NCBI GenBank assembly: GCA_945982035.1
Contig: CAMFRO010000003.1
Span: 1-45,088 of the forward strand
Length of the DNA stretch: 45,088 bases
Source: an uncultured Clostridia bacterium
GTDB lineage: Bacteria > Bacillota > Clostridia > Oscillospirales > Acutalibacteraceae
Direction of reading: 5' to 3'
The notes beneath the pieces were generated by a model, which saw only the letters and a list, made by a program, of their open reading frames with translations, was not told where the DNA came from and ran no database searches. How positions within the stretch are numbered: the stretch's first letter is position 1; the number at the start of each line of letters is the position of its first letter. This document shows, one piece after another, positions 9,559-21,100 of the stretch. The translations under genes were made by a program, and so were the position numbers.

Positions 9559-10020
9559 TCAGGCTTGTAAAGAGCATCTTTGCTCAATTTCATTTTTTAT
9601 TTGCAAAAGCTTTTTCTTGCCTGTCAGTCCTATGTCCACCGCAACGGTTTTGCCACCCTTAATTGTCAGTATGATTATTGAGTGACGGTCGTCAAAATTT
9701 TTCGTAAGGCTCGCCTTGTCGTCCCGTTGAGTTTCAATTCCTTCAATATCTGCGTAAGCAAAAATATTGTTGTCATCAAGAGCGGTAAATTCAAATTCCG
9801 TTTCTTTGAATTTTACACCGTGGCGTACAACCTCACGTATCATAAGCACCGCCAAAATCAGCACAAAAACCTCCATTACGGCAAACAGTATTGAATATAT
9901 GTCTGCTTTTTCCTGTAGCTTTCGTACTGCCAAAACAGCCAAAGCCACTGCCGACGCATCAAAAATAAGTGTTACACCCAGCGTAATTGGAGATATTATT
10001 CTGATAAATTTATTGTCCAT
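9559..10020 (-). CDS. Hypothetical protein with two predicted TM segments
   Basis: 153 aa ORF overlapping the start of the downstream-reading pseudouridine synthase gene; two hydrophobic segments then a soluble domain. Confidence 0.65.
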   Translation of the reverse strand: MDNKFIRIISPITLGVTLIFDASAVALAVLAVRKLQEKADIYSILFAVMEVFVLILAVLMIREVVRHGVKFKETEFEFTALDDNNIFAYADIEGIETQRDDKASLTKNFDDRHSIIILTIKGGKTVAVDIGLTGKKKLLQIKNEIEQRCSLQA

Positions 10021-10966
10021 TTGGATTTTTCTCCTTAAATCTTATCTCAACAGGGCAGTTGGGAATAAAGAACTCTTTTTGGTTTAAATAATTCAGCTCT
10101 CCCGCTTCCTGCGTAAAATTAAAACGCAGCTTGTAGCTGTAAAGCTCCTGACGGAATCTGCCGTGACTTGTGCCGTATTTACCGTCCGAGCAAAGAGGAT
10201 GACCGATATATGCCAAATGCGCTCTGATTTGATGTGTCCTGCCGGTTAAAAGCTCAATTTCAACAAGGCTTACGCCGTCACGGTAATCAAGAACTCTGTA
10301 TTTTGTAACAATTTTTTTAGCATCTTGAGTGGGCGTTTCACTGACCGTTACCATATTTTTTCTTTCGTCCTTTGTGAGATACGCCGTTAATGTATCGCTT
10401 TCCTTTTCAAATTTGCCTTGGGCGGCGGCAAGATAATATTTTTCAATTTCTCTGTTTCTGATTTTCTCGTTGAGAATTTTCAGAGCGGAGTAATTTTTTG
10501 CCCCTATTACTATTCCGCCGGTGTTTCTGTCAATTCTGTTGGCAAGGGCAGGAGTAAAGGAATTTTCGTCCTGTGCATTCCATTGATTTGTTTCATATAA
10601 ATACCGCTTAAGCGAGGCTATAAGGGTGTTAACATATTCCTTGCCGTCAGGGTGACATAATTCCCCCTGTCTTTTGTTCAGCAGAATAATATTGTCGTCC
10701 TCATATATTATATCAAGATTTTTCGGTGCCTTTAAAAAATCATAGTGACGCACCTTTTCTTTGAGCATATCATCATTGATATAAAGCTCAATTAAGTCAC
10801 CCTCGTTGATTATCTGTTCGGGAGTGCAACGCTTTTTGTTAACCTTGATATTCTTTTTTCTTATCTGCTTGAACATCATTGATTTAGGCAGACTGTCAAA
10901 TGCTTTAAGCAAAAACCTATCAAGCCGCTGGCCCTCATCATTCTTTTTTACAACAATACTTTTCAT
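10010..10966 (-). CDS. RluA-family pseudouridine synthase with S4 domain
   Basis: S4-like MKSIVVKKNDEGQRLDRFLLK...; catalytic ANRIDRNTGGIVIGAK; LLTGRTHQIRAHLAYIGHPLCSD. Confidence 0.93.
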   Translation of the reverse strand: MKSIVVKKNDEGQRLDRFLLKAFDSLPKSMMFKQIRKKNIKVNKKRCTPEQIINEGDLIELYINDDMLKEKVRHYDFLKAPKNLDIIYEDDNIILLNKRQGELCHPDGKEYVNTLIASLKRYLYETNQWNAQDENSFTPALANRIDRNTGGIVIGAKNYSALKILNEKIRNREIEKYYLAAAQGKFEKESDTLTAYLTKDERKNMVTVSETPTQDAKKIVTKYRVLDYRDGVSLVEIELLTGRTHQIRAHLAYIGHPLCSDGKYGTSHGRFRQELYSYKLRFNFTQEAGELNYLNQKEFFIPNCPVEIRFKEKNPNGQ

Positions 10967-11083
10967 AGGTGTATTATATTATATAAATGTCTTTTTTACA
11001 AGCATAATAATAAATCCGGGTTGAAAAATATTAAACAGTGTTATATAATAATATGAATATGTATTTTTAAGGAAATATTTTGT

Positions 11084-13039
11084 ATGGACAAATTTAAACT
11101 TGTAAGCAATTATAAGCCCACCGGCGACCAGCCGCAGGCAATAGACGCTCTTGTAAAGGGTGTGCTTAATGGTGACAAGGAGCAAGCGCTTATGGGCGTT
11201 ACCGGCTCCGGCAAAACCTTTACAATGGCAAATATTATTGAAAGGGTTAACAGGCCTACTCTTGTACTTGCACATAATAAAACACTTGCGGCTCAGCTTT
11301 GCAGCGAGTTCAGGGAATTTTTTCCCGATAATGCGGTGGAATATTTTGTATCATACTACGACTATTATCAGCCGGAGGCGTATGTGCCTACCACCGATAC
11401 TTATATTGAAAAGGACTCTGCCGTCAATGACGAAATAGATAAGCTCCGCCACAGTGCAACGGCGGCGTTATCCGAGCGCAGAGACGTTATTATAGTTGCC
11501 TCAGTATCCTGTATTTACTCAATTGGCGATCCTGTTGATTATAAAAATATGGTTATCTCTCTGCGTCAGGGTATGGAAAAGGATAGGGACAGCCTTATAA
11601 ATAAGCTTGTTGAAATTCAGTATGAGCGCAACGATATTAACTTTGTGCGTAACAAATTCAGAGTCAGGGGCGACACCGTTGAAATTTTTCCTGCCGGCAG
11701 TAACGGCTCGGCAATAAGAGTGGAATTTTTCGGTGACGAAATAGACAGGATATGCGAAATAAATCCACTTACCGGCAAGGTTGAGGCAACGCTCAGCCAT
11801 TGCTGTATCTATCCTGCCTCCCACTATGTTGTAGGTAGGGAAAAGCTTGAAAAAGCATTAAACGATATCTATGACGAAATGGTACAGAGGGTTGCTTATT
11901 TTGAGGAAAAGGGCAAGCTGCTGGAGGCTCAGCGTATTAAAGAGCGTACTATGAACGATATTGAAATGCTCCGTGAAACAGGCTTTTGCAAAGGTATTGA
12001 AAACTATTCTCGTATTATGAGTAATAGAAAGCCCGGCGAGGCTCCCTTTACGCTTTTGGATTATTTTCCCGATGATTTTCTTTTGTTTGTGGACGAAAGC
12101 CACGTTATGCTGCCGCAGGTTAGAGGTATGTACGGCGGTGACCGTTCAAGAAAACAGAGTCTTATTGATTACGGCTTTAGACTTCCTTCGGCGTTTGACA
12201 ACCGACCGCTGACCTTTGATGAATTTTACGGCAAAATTAATCAGGTGATATTTACCTCTGCTACTCCCGGCGAATTTGAAAAGAGCAAATCAACCCAAAT
12301 TGTTGAGCAGGTTATCCGTCCAACCGGTCTGCTTGACCCTGAAATTACCGTTAAACCCACCGAGGATCAAATGGACGATTTGGTGTCGGAAATCAATATC
12401 CGTATTCAAAGAAAAGAGCGTGTGCTTGTTACAACCCTTACTAAAAAGATGGCGGAGGATTTAACTGCATATCTTGAAAATTTTGATATTAAGGTAAGGT
12501 ATATGCATCACGATGTAGATACCATTGAGCGTATGGAGATTATACGTGATTTGCGTTTGGGTGAATTTGACGTTCTTGTGGGTATCAATCTTCTGCGCGA
12601 GGGACTTGATATTCCCGAGGTGTCGCTTGTGGCAATACTTGATGCAGACAAAGAGGGCTTTCTGCGAAGCGAAACCTCTCTCGTGCAGACCATTGGCAGA
12701 GCCGCAAGAAACGCTAATGGCCATGTTATTATGTATGCCGATTGTGTTACACCGTCAATGGAAAGGGCAATAAGCGAAACCCTCCGCCGCCGAAATATTC
12801 AGCAGGAATACAACAAATCCCACGGCATAACCCCAAAAACCATCAAAAAAGATGTGCGTGATATTATTGAAATCACCACTAAGGAAGCCTACGACAGCCA
12901 TAACAAGAAGATGACTGCCAAGGAACGCAAGGTTATGATAGAGAAGCTGACACGGGAGATGAAAGAGGCGGCAAAGCTCCTTGAATTTGAACACGCTGCA
13001 TTTTTACGTGATAAAATAAAAGAATTACAGGACGAATAA
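11084..13039 (+). CDS. uvrB: Excinuclease ABC subunit B
   Basis: [33 protein letters not shown]-terminal UvrB/UvrC domain. Confidence 0.98.
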   Translation: MDKFKLVSNYKPTGDQPQAIDALVKGVLNGDKEQALMGVTGSGKTFTMANIIERVNRPTLVLAHNKTLAAQLCSEFREFFPDNAVEYFVSYYDYYQPEAYVPTTDTYIEKDSAVNDEIDKLRHSATAALSERRDVIIVASVSCIYSIGDPVDYKNMVISLRQGMEKDRDSLINKLVEIQYERNDINFVRNKFRVRGDTVEIFPAGSNGSAIRVEFFGDEIDRICEINPLTGKVEATLSHCCIYPASHYVVGREKLEKALNDIYDEMVQRVAYFEEKGKLLEAQRIKERTMNDIEMLRETGFCKGIENYSRIMSNRKPGEAPFTLLDYFPDDFLLFVDESHVMLPQVRGMYGGDRSRKQSLIDYGFRLPSAFDNRPLTFDEFYGKINQVIFTSATPGEFEKSKSTQIVEQVIRPTGLLDPEITVKPTEDQMDDLVSEINIRIQRKERVLVTTLTKKMAEDLTAYLENFDIKVRYMHHDVDTIERMEIIRDLRLGEFDVLVGINLLREGLDIPEVSLVAILDADKEGFLRSETSLVQTIGRAARNANGHVIMYADCVTPSMERAISETLRRRNIQQEYNKSHGITPKTIKKDVRDIIEITTKEAYDSHNKKMTAKERKVMIEKLTREMKEAAKLLEFEHAAFLRDKIKELQDE

Positions 13040-13042
13040 TTT

Positions 13043-14458
13043 ATGTTGTTTAAAGATAAAACCTTTTGGAAAAATGCCGTAAGACTGACTGCGCCGGTTG
13101 CGCTTCAAAATTTTCTTACAGGCTCCTTTTCGCTGATTGATACGCTTTTTGTCAGCAGCATCGGCACCGCCGCTCTGTCTGCCGTTGGTATGGCAGGTCA
13201 GTGGCTATGGCTGATGAATATGCTTATAATAGGATTTTGCTCAGCCGCTACGGTGTTTGTATCTCAGTATTGGGGCGTAAAAAATATAGGAAAAATACGT
13301 AGAGTGTCAGGTATATCAATAATTTTTGTTTTATGTGCTTCGCTGATTTTTACACTTTTCGCCGCAGTCTTTCCACAATATGTAATAAAGCTGTTTAACT
13401 CCGATTCGCAGGTAATAGAGGCAGGAATTATCTATCTTAAGGCAGTGGCATTTTCTTATTTTCCAATTGCGCTGACAAACATTCTTGCCGCAATACTACG
13501 TGCTGTGGAAAAGGTAAAGCTGCCTATGTACGCGTCATTTTCCACAACGGTAATAAATGTAATTTTGGATTACTGCCTGATTTTCGGTAAATTCGGTTTT
13601 CCGAAAATGGGAATAAGAGGTGCGGCGGCGGCAACGGTTATATCCGCATGGATTGGCTTAGCCGTAATTGTCCTTATTTCTTTTATTGAAAAAAACATAC
13701 TCATTTCACGACCAAGGGAATTTTTTGTTTTTTCAAAAAAGGAAATGGTATCATACCTAAAAAAAGCCGCTCCTGTTGTGCTTAACGAAAGTATGTGGGG
13801 ACTTGGTACCTTTGTTTTCAATATTATGTTCGGTAATATGGGATATGAATATTTCTCTGCGCTGACTATTGTAAGAAGCTTTGAAAATATAGCGTTTGTA
13901 CTGTTTATCGGTATTTGCAGTGCCTCCTCCGTTATGATAGGAAAGTCAATTGGACAGGGCAATATTGAGGACGCCCTGACGGACTCAAAACGCTTTTCGA
14001 TTATCGTGCCTACCTTGGCGGTGATTATTTCCTTTATCACCGTGGCTTTCAGGCATCAGTTTGTAAGCCTGTTCAATACGGGAGGTGCCATCAGTACGCT
14101 GACCGTTGATACCGCCTCGCTGATGATGATTATTTACGCCGCAGCATTTCCTTTTAGAATGTTTGCTTATTTGCAAATTGTATCTGTATTCCGTTCCGGA
14201 GGAGATACCGTTACCGGTGCTAAGTTTGAGCTTATGTGCCTGTGGCTGTTTTCCGTGCCGGCAGTGGCGATCAGCGTTTATTTGTTAGGTGTGCCGTTCC
14301 TTGCCGCCTACGCAATTATGTTTATATTTGAGGATGTACCCAAGATAGTATTCTGTCTTAAATTCTATTTTTCAAAAAAATGGATAAAGCCTGTTACAAA
14401 AGAGGGAAGTGCAGGACTTTCAAAATATATGCAAAGGACGGATAAAAATAGTGAATAA
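13043..14458 (+). CDS. MATE family efflux transporter
   Basis: 471 aa, about 12 hydrophobic segments; [37 protein letters not shown]. Confidence 0.92.
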   Translation: MLFKDKTFWKNAVRLTAPVALQNFLTGSFSLIDTLFVSSIGTAALSAVGMAGQWLWLMNMLIIGFCSAATVFVSQYWGVKNIGKIRRVSGISIIFVLCASLIFTLFAAVFPQYVIKLFNSDSQVIEAGIIYLKAVAFSYFPIALTNILAAILRAVEKVKLPMYASFSTTVINVILDYCLIFGKFGFPKMGIRGAAAATVISAWIGLAVIVLISFIEKNILISRPREFFVFSKKEMVSYLKKAAPVVLNESMWGLGTFVFNIMFGNMGYEYFSALTIVRSFENIAFVLFIGICSASSVMIGKSIGQGNIEDALTDSKRFSIIVPTLAVIISFITVAFRHQFVSLFNTGGAISTLTVDTASLMMIIYAAAFPFRMFAYLQIVSVFRSGGDTVTGAKFELMCLWLFSVPAVAISVYLLGVPFLAAYAIMFIFEDVPKIVFCLKFYFSKKWIKPVTKEGSAGLSKYMQRTDKNSE

Positions 14459-17270
14459 AAATATTGTTATAAAAGGAGCCAAAGAGCATAATCTTAAGAA
14501 TATTGATATTGAGCTTCCCCGAGACAGCCTAATTGTATTTACCGGCGTTTCCGGCTCCGGTAAATCCTCTCTTGCATTTGATACGATTTATGCCGAGGGT
14601 CAAAGGCGTTATGTTGAGTCATTGTCCTCCTACGCCCGTATGTTTTTGGGACAGATGGATAAGCCGGACGTGGATTATATTGAGGGACTTTCTCCCGCAA
14701 TTTCAATAGACCAGAAAACCACCAGCAACAATCCCCGTTCCACAGTAGGTACGGTTACAGAAATTTATGATTATCTGCGTTTGCTTTATGCAAGAATAGG
14801 CATACCTCATTGCCCGGTGTGCGGCCGTGAAATCAGTCAGCAGACGGTGGACCAAATTGTAGATACTGTAATGAAGCTGCCCGAACGTACAAAAATACAG
14901 ATTATGGCACCTGTTGCCAGAGGTAAAAAAGGCGAATTTGTAAAGGAGCTTGCCGATGTCAGAAAGGCGGGCTTTGTTCGTGTGCGTATTGATGGTGATG
15001 TTTATGATTTGTCTGAGGATATCAAGCTTAGCAAAACAAAAAAGCATAATATTGAGGTAATAGTTGACCGTCTTGTAATAAAGGACGAAATCAAATCAAG
15101 ACTAAGCGACAGTATTGAAACGGCAACACGGCTTACAGACGGCATAGTGCTTGTTGATATTGTCGGCGACAGAGAAGAGCTGTTTTCACTTAATTACGCC
15201 TGCCCTGAGCACGGTGCGGCAATTGAAGAAATGAGTCCACGTATGTTCTCCTTTAATAACCCCTTCGGTGCCTGTTCCAAGTGCGACGGATTGGGTACCT
15301 TTAAGGAAATTGACGAGGATTTGATTATTCCCGATAAAATGCTGTCAATCAATCAGGGTGCAATTAAAGCCAGCGGCTGGAATGTTGCCGAGGGAGGCTC
15401 TATTGCGAGAATGTATATGGAGGCTCTTGCACAGGAATATAATTTTTCTCTTGATATGCCTGTTGAAATGCTTAGCGACGAGGCTATTGACGTAATACTT
15501 TACGGCACAAAGGGTAAAAAAATTAAAATGAAACGTGTTACCTCCTACGGCTCCGGTACGTATATGAACGATTTTGAGGGCGTAATCAACAATCTTAAAC
15601 GCCGTTATAAGGAAACCACATCGGATTATGTCAGAACGGATCTTGAATCTGTAATGCGTGAGTGCAGATGTAAGGAATGCGGCGGTGCAAGGCTGAAGCC
15701 TCAATCGCTTTCCGTAACGGTAGGCGGTAAAAATATATATGAATTTTGCTCTATGTCCATCGGTGAGGAGATTGAATTTCTTAATTCCCTTACCCTTACA
15801 TCAAAGCAGCAGATGATAGGCAAGCTTGTAATAAAAGAAATTAAAGAACGTCTGGGATTTCTCAATTCCGTAGGACTTGATTATCTTTCCCTTTCCCGTG
15901 ATGCAGGTACTCTTTCCGGCGGCGAGGCTCAGCGTATTCGCCTTGCCACACAAATAGGCTCTTCTCTTATGGGCGTGCTGTATATACTTGACGAGCCGTC
16001 TATCGGACTTCATCAGCGAGATAATGAAAAATTGCTTGCAACCCTGCGCCACCTGCGTGATTTAGGTAACACGCTGATTGTTGTTGAGCACGATGAGGAT
16101 ACTATGCGTGCGGCGGATTATCTTGTGGATATAGGCCCCGGGGCAGGAGTTCACGGCGGTGAGCTTATTGCGTCAGGCACTCCGGAGCAGGTTATGGAAT
16201 GTGAAAAATCCCTGACAGGGCAGTATTTAAGCGGTAAAAGATGTATTCCGGTGCCGGATAAGCGCAGAGAGGGCAACGGAAAAAAGCTGACGGTTATAGG
16301 TGCCTGCGAAAACAACCTGAAAAATATTGATGTTGAATTTCCTTTGGGTAAATTCGTTGCCGTTACAGGCGTTTCCGGCTCCGGCAAATCCTCTCTCGTA
16401 AACGAAATATTATATAAGCATCTTGCCAACCGTCTTAACCGTGCAAAAAAGCATACCGGTAAATTCAAGTCAATGAAGGGCATAGACGCTCTTGACAAGG
16501 TAATCAATATTGACCAGTCACCAATCGGCAGAACTCCCCGCTCAAATCCTGCCACATATACCGGCGTTTTCAACGATATACGTGATTTGTACTCCTCCAC
16601 TGCCGAGGCGAAAAAAAGAGGATTTCAGCCCAATAGGTTTTCCTTTAACGTAAAGGGCGGAAGATGCGAGGCCTGTCAGGGCGACGGAATAGTTAAAATT
16701 GAAATGCATTTTCTCGCTGATGTGTATGTACCCTGCGAGGTCTGCGGCGGTAAGCGTTATAATAGAGAAACTCTTGAAGTTAAGTTTAAGGGCAAAAATA
16801 TATACGATGTGCTTGAAATGACTGTTGACGAGGCGCTTGAATTTTTTGATACCCATACAAAAATCACAAGAAAGCTTAAAACTCTCTCCGAGGTGGGATT
16901 GGGTTATATTAAGCTTGGTCAGCCTGCAACCACTCTTTCCGGCGGCGAGGCTCAGCGTGTAAAGCTTGCTACAGAGCTTGCAAAGCGTTCAACAGGCAAA
17001 ACAATCTATATCCTTGACGAGCCTACTACGGGCTTGCATACCGCCGATGTCCACCAGCTTATTTATGTGCTGAATAAGCTTGTTGATACGGGTAATACCG
17101 TTGTGGTTATTGAGCATAATCTTGATATAATCAAAACTGCCGATTATATTATCGATTTAGGCCCCGAGGGCGGTGTAGGCGGCGGAAATGTGGTGGCATG
17201 CGGTACTCCGGAACAGGTGGCACAGATTGATGCCTCATATACAGGTCAGTATCTAAAAAAGGTTTTATAG
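14451..17270 (+). CDS. uvrA: Excinuclease ABC subunit A
   Basis: [41 protein letters not shown]; two ABC signatures; likely GTG start at 14451 ([19 protein letters not shown]), overlapping the MATE stop. Confidence 0.97.
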   Translation: MNKNIVIKGAKEHNLKNIDIELPRDSLIVFTGVSGSGKSSLAFDTIYAEGQRRYVESLSSYARMFLGQMDKPDVDYIEGLSPAISIDQKTTSNNPRSTVGTVTEIYDYLRLLYARIGIPHCPVCGREISQQTVDQIVDTVMKLPERTKIQIMAPVARGKKGEFVKELADVRKAGFVRVRIDGDVYDLSEDIKLSKTKKHNIEVIVDRLVIKDEIKSRLSDSIETATRLTDGIVLVDIVGDREELFSLNYACPEHGAAIEEMSPRMFSFNNPFGACSKCDGLGTFKEIDEDLIIPDKMLSINQGAIKASGWNVAEGGSIARMYMEALAQEYNFSLDMPVEMLSDEAIDVILYGTKGKKIKMKRVTSYGSGTYMNDFEGVINNLKRRYKETTSDYVRTDLESVMRECRCKECGGARLKPQSLSVTVGGKNIYEFCSMSIGEEIEFLNSLTLTSKQQMIGKLVIKEIKERLGFLNSVGLDYLSLSRDAGTLSGGEAQRIRLATQIGSSLMGVLYILDEPSIGLHQRDNEKLLATLRHLRDLGNTLIVVEHDEDTMRAADYLVDIGPGAGVHGGELIASGTPEQVMECEKSLTGQYLSGKRCIPVPDKRREGNGKKLTVIGACENNLKNIDVEFPLGKFVAVTGVSGSGKSSLVNEILYKHLANRLNRAKKHTGKFKSMKGIDALDKVINIDQSPIGRTPRSNPATYTGVFNDIRDLYSSTAEAKKRGFQPNRFSFNVKGGRCEACQGDGIVKIEMHFLADVYVPCEVCGGKRYNRETLEVKFKGKNIYDVLEMTVDEALEFFDTHTKITRKLKTLSEVGLGYIKLGQPATTLSGGEAQRVKLATELAKRSTGKTIYILDEPTTGLHTADVHQLIYVLNKLVDTGNTVVVIEHNLDIIKTADYIIDLGPEGGVGGGNVVACGTPEQVAQIDASYTGQYLKKVL

Positions 17271-17290
17271 CAATTTTGTTACACTAAAAT

Positions 17291-17324
17291 AGCCCTTTGG
17301 GATTTTATCTCCCAAAGGGCTTTG
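17291..17324 (+). terminator. Intrinsic terminator of uvrA
   Basis: agccctttggga-ttttatc-tcccaaagggct-ttg. Confidence 0.85.
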
Positions 17325-17335
17325 TATATTGCTTA

Positions 17336-17360
17336 GGGTTCGGATTATTACCGTTACCCT
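17336..17360. repeat. 25-nt hairpin motif, copy 1
   Basis: gggttcggattattaccgttaccct; 24/25 identical to 30903-30927. Confidence 0.7.
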
Positions 17361-18082
17361 TAGCATTTGTATGACCAGGTTATCCTATCACCGCTGCTTA
17401 CGGTGTACATTGAACTGCTTTTTGCCGGTGCAATACCGTTTACACGGTATATCCATCCGCTATATTTACCACAGTCAAATTCATCAAGATTATTAATTCC
17501 CTGAACATATATTTCCTTTCTTGTTCCCGTGCTTGTTTTCTTGGCAGTAAGCTTGATACCGTTATCCTTGCAGGCCTCCTTTAAAACATCATATACCGTT
17601 TCCTTGCCTGTTATTTCAAACTTGTAATTCTTTATTATGTAGCCGTCGGATGGCACGTATTTATCGTGACCTGATTTTAGATTGTCCATATTATCAAGAA
17701 TTGCTGAACACTCAATTGAGAGATAGCAGTATTGCTTTGATGAAGTAGTTGTGGAGGTAGTAGTCTTTTTAGTGGTAGTGCTTGTACGTTTTGTTGTGGT
17801 TATAGAGGTTTTTCTCGTTGTAGTGATTGCAGCAGTAGTACCGTTTTTGACAGCGGCTGTTGTAGATGTACCCGCTTTGGCAGTGGTGCCGTTTGCAACA
17901 ACTGCCGATGTGGACTTATCGCCATTTGCTATTTCAACGCTTTCGGCTGATACCTCCGCAACCGATGTAGTGGTAGTTGTTGTGGTTTCTTTGTTGTCTG
18001 TCGTGGAGGTGCATGCAGTAAGCCCAAAGCAAAGCACGGCTATTGATAAAAGTGCAATAATTCTGTTAGTTTTTGTTTTCAT
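17360..18082 (-). CDS. Lipoprotein with Thr-rich linker and DUF4430-type C-terminal domain
   Basis: Lipobox LLSIAVLCFGLTAC; long Thr/Ala tract; GKYSGWIYRVNGIAPAKSSSMYTVSSGDRITWSY. Confidence 0.75.
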   Translation of the reverse strand: MKTKTNRIIALLSIAVLCFGLTACTSTTDNKETTTTTTTSVAEVSAESVEIANGDKSTSAVVANGTTAKAGTSTTAAVKNGTTAAITTTRKTSITTTKRTSTTTKKTTTSTTTSSKQYCYLSIECSAILDNMDNLKSGHDKYVPSDGYIIKNYKFEITGKETVYDVLKEACKDNGIKLTAKKTSTGTRKEIYVQGINNLDEFDCGKYSGWIYRVNGIAPAKSSSMYTVSSGDRITWSYKC

Positions 18083-18809
18083 AATCCTGTTCCTCAATTC
18101 CTTTTTTCATTGCGTTGTAGGAAACGTCAACCGCCTCCTGAGAAATATTACATCCTAACTCATAAATCGGCACTAATGCAAACAGTCTGTCAAGCACGTC
18201 AAACAATCTGTTCATAGTGTTCGGACCTAATTTTCTTAACGTCTGGCTGAATATGTTGAATATCGCCTTTTTTGTGTCGGCAGGCTTTATGGTGTTAACC
18301 TGACTTCTCTCAAGAAAGCATATACCCGCCAAAGGTACAATTTCCGGTGATGAATAATCGTATTTTCCGCTCCAGGGCGTTCCGCAGGCGTAAACCCTGC
18401 CGTCAATAATTCTTATTGCCGGCTTGTCGTCATTGAGCATATACGCTCTGTCACCGAATTTTTTAAGCCACAGCGACGTGTGGGTGGATTTTCCCGTTCC
18501 GCTGTCAGCGGAAAAAGCATAAGCCATACCGTCAACTACAACACAAGAGGAGTGCAGCAGTATTCCGTCAAATTTTAATAGCTTTGTGTAAAAATCCGTG
18601 CCGGTCAGCATATATATCCAGTCATCCCGGTTCATTTCGGGATGTTCACTCATAGCCGTTTCAACACGCTCCTGCGTTACGTCAATATCAATGTCAATAT
18701 TCTGATTTTCGCTTTGGTCCTTTGCAAGATACGGCACCGCCTGCTTTTGAGTTCTGCCGGTGCAGTTATTAATGCGTACCTTTAAACCTGCAATATCATA
18801 AATCGGCAT
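18066..18809 (-). CDS. HPr kinase/phosphorylase-like P-loop protein
   Basis: FDGILLHSSCVVVDGMAYAFSADSGTGKSTHTSLWLKKFGDRAYMLNDDKPAIRIIDGRVYACGTPWSGK. Confidence 0.7.
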   Translation of the reverse strand: MPIYDIAGLKVRINNCTGRTQKQAVPYLAKDQSENQNIDIDIDVTQERVETAMSEHPEMNRDDWIYMLTGTDFYTKLLKFDGILLHSSCVVVDGMAYAFSADSGTGKSTHTSLWLKKFGDRAYMLNDDKPAIRIIDGRVYACGTPWSGKYDYSSPEIVPLAGICFLERSQVNTIKPADTKKAIFNIFSQTLRKLGPNTMNRLFDVLDRLFALVPIYELGCNISQEAVDVSYNAMKKGIEEQDYENKN

Positions 18810-18876
18810 AAGAATATCCTATCTGTTTAAATTATTTTATAGTAGTATATATCATAATTTAACGTTCGTCAATAAA

Positions 18877-20127
18877 TTATTGCTTTATTCTGTCAATTAC
18901 TTTTTGTGCGTTACGGTAAATTTTTTCAACGTCTGTGTTGATAAATTCTCCGTTTTCATAAAGAATTTCACCGTTTATCATTGTCATTTTTACGTTTTCC
19001 TTTGAGCCGGAGTAAACAATGTTTTTCAATATGTTGTTTATTGGCTGCATATTGGGACGGTGCAAATCAATTACAATTAAATCTGCGGCTTTGCCCTCGT
19101 CTATCACATCGCAGTCACAAAGTCCCATACAATGTGCCGAGCCGATTGTTGACGCTTTTAGAATATCTAAAGGGTCAGCCGCCGATGCGTCCTCGTTTTG
19201 CAGCTTCTGAGTTGCACTGATAAGATACATTTCCCTAAACATATCAAGGGCGTTGTTTGAGCTTGGCCCGTCAGTGCCCACCGCAAGATTTATGCCCTTG
19301 TCAACCATTTTTGCAAAGGGTGCAATTCCGGAGGCAAGCTTGCAGTTTGAAGATGCGTTCATAACAGCCCATACTCCGTGGCGCTTGTAAATTTCCAAAT
19401 CCTCATCACTTACCCAAACGCTGTGAAAGGCTCCGCCGCCGTAATTGAACAGTCCCAGCTCCTCAAATAATGCCGTAGGCGTTTTGCCGTATCTTTCAAT
19501 ACATCCCTGAACCTCGCCCTTTGTTTCAGATGAATGAGTGAATACGGGCGCCTGATACCTTTCGGCAAGCCCTGCAATGCCCTTCATTATTTCCGGAGAG
19601 GTGGTGTATTCTGCGTGAAAGCCTAATTTATAGCTTACAAGCTCGCTGTAATTGTTGTATCTTTTGTAATATTCATCAAGATATTCAACAGACTCCTTAA
19701 AATTGTTAACGGCACCGCACATTACCGTGCGAAAGCCTGCATCAACAGAAGCCCTTGCCATGTCCTCGGGAAAATAGTACATATCAAAGCAGGCGGAAAT
19801 TCCACTTGTTAAATATTCAAGAAAGGCAAGCCGTGACAAATCGTAAATATCCTGTCCGGTCAGCCTTGCTTCCATCGGAAAAATCATCTCATTCAGCCAT
19901 CGGTCAAGTGGTAAATCATCTGCGAAAGAACGTGCAAATGTCATAGCACTGTGAGTGTGAGCATTTTTGAATGAGGGCATCAGCAAATTTCCCTTTAAAT
20001 CGTAAATCTCAATAGCACCTTCATTTTCACCGCCGATTTGCACAATTTTGTTTCCCTCAACAAATACGTTTTCAGTTGTAATCTCAAAATTTTTATTAAG
20101 GATATAACCGTTTGTGAATTTAATCAT
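18877..20127 (-). CDS. mtaD: Amidohydrolase, probable 5-methylthioadenosine/S-adenosylhomocysteine deaminase
   Basis: [38 protein letters not shown]..., [19 protein letters not shown]; next to mtnA and a purine nucleoside phosphorylase gene. Confidence 0.85.
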   Translation of the reverse strand: MIKFTNGYILNKNFEITTENVFVEGNKIVQIGGENEGAIEIYDLKGNLLMPSFKNAHTHSAMTFARSFADDLPLDRWLNEMIFPMEARLTGQDIYDLSRLAFLEYLTSGISACFDMYYFPEDMARASVDAGFRTVMCGAVNNFKESVEYLDEYYKRYNNYSELVSYKLGFHAEYTTSPEIMKGIAGLAERYQAPVFTHSSETKGEVQGCIERYGKTPTALFEELGLFNYGGGAFHSVWVSDEDLEIYKRHGVWAVMNASSNCKLASGIAPFAKMVDKGINLAVGTDGPSSNNALDMFREMYLISATQKLQNEDASAADPLDILKASTIGSAHCMGLCDCDVIDEGKAADLIVIDLHRPNMQPINNILKNIVYSGSKENVKMTMINGEILYENGEFINTDVEKIYRNAQKVIDRIKQ

Positions 20128-21097
20128 TGTCTTTTATCCTTTCAAGATTGATGTCAAAGGGCGGTTTTACAATACCTCTGTCGGTAATAATTGCACTTAT
20201 AAGACTGTGGTCGGTAATGTCAAATGCCGGATTGTAGCATTTTGTTTCCTTAAGCGCCATAGGCTTTTCGTACCACATATTTTTTATTTCGTCACCGCTT
20301 CTTTCCTCAATTACAATTTCGTCACCACAGGAACAGCTGTAATCAATGGTGGAATACGGACCTAAAACATAAAATGGGATACCGTAGTATTTTGCCAGTA
20401 TTGCCGCACCGGATGTGCCTATTTTATTGGCAATGTCGCCGTTGGCGGCAATTCTGTCCGTGCCCACAAGAACGGCGTTGATTTTGCCCTGCTTCATAAC
20501 AAGGCTTGCCATATTGTCGCATATAAGGGTAACGTCTATTCCTGCCTTTTCAAGCTCGTAGGAGGTTAGGCGTGCACCTTGAAGAAGGGGTCTTGTTTCA
20601 TCACAGTAAACGTGAAAATTATAACCCCGTTCCTTTCCTAAAAGCAGGGGACCCAATCCCGTACCGTATGATGACGCAGCCAAGGCACCTGCGTTACAGT
20701 GGGTAAGCACACCGTCGCCGTCATTTAACAGAGACAGTCCGTACTCGCTGATTTTACGGCACATCTCTCTGTCCTCGTTATGTATTTTTTTTGCCTCATC
20801 AATGAGATTTTTTCCGTCCCTGTATGCCTTTAGCATTCTTTCTGTTGCCCAGGAAAGATTAACCGCAGTAGGTCTCGCAGAGTCAAGATAATCCTTTAAT
20901 TCCACCTTGTCATCGGGCAGTAATGCCATTGCGTAGGCGGCAAATATTCCTATTGCCGGTGCACCTCTTACCTGTAATGCTTTGATTGCGTAAAAGTAAT
21001 CCTCTTTTGTTTTAGGTGTTATATATTCTTCCCGGCAGGGCAGTAGAGTCTGGTCAAGCAGCTTTAACTCGCCGTCGCTGTAAATAATATTTTCCAT
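20120..21097 (-). CDS. mtnA: S-methyl-5-thioribose-1-phosphate isomerase (or 5-deoxyribose-1-phosphate isomerase)
   Basis: [56 protein letters not shown]. Confidence 0.92.
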   Translation of the reverse strand: MENIIYSDGELKLLDQTLLPCREEYITPKTKEDYFYAIKALQVRGAPAIGIFAAYAMALLPDDKVELKDYLDSARPTAVNLSWATERMLKAYRDGKNLIDEAKKIHNEDREMCRKISEYGLSLLNDGDGVLTHCNAGALAASSYGTGLGPLLLGKERGYNFHVYCDETRPLLQGARLTSYELEKAGIDVTLICDNMASLVMKQGKINAVLVGTDRIAANGDIANKIGTSGAAILAKYYGIPFYVLGPYSTIDYSCSCGDEIVIEERSGDEIKNMWYEKPMALKETKCYNPAFDITDHSLISAIITDRGIVKPPFDINLERIKDND

Positions 21098-21100
21098 CGG

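Noticed and set aside
9471-9662. 63-aa plus-strand ORF after repeat copy B
   Set aside because: Begins inside the repeat arm, overlaps the 3' end of the opposite-strand membrane protein gene, no ribosome site.
17751-18158. Val-rich 135-aa plus-strand ORF
   Set aside because: It is the complement of the Thr-rich low-complexity tract of the DUF4430 lipoprotein; low-complexity artefact.
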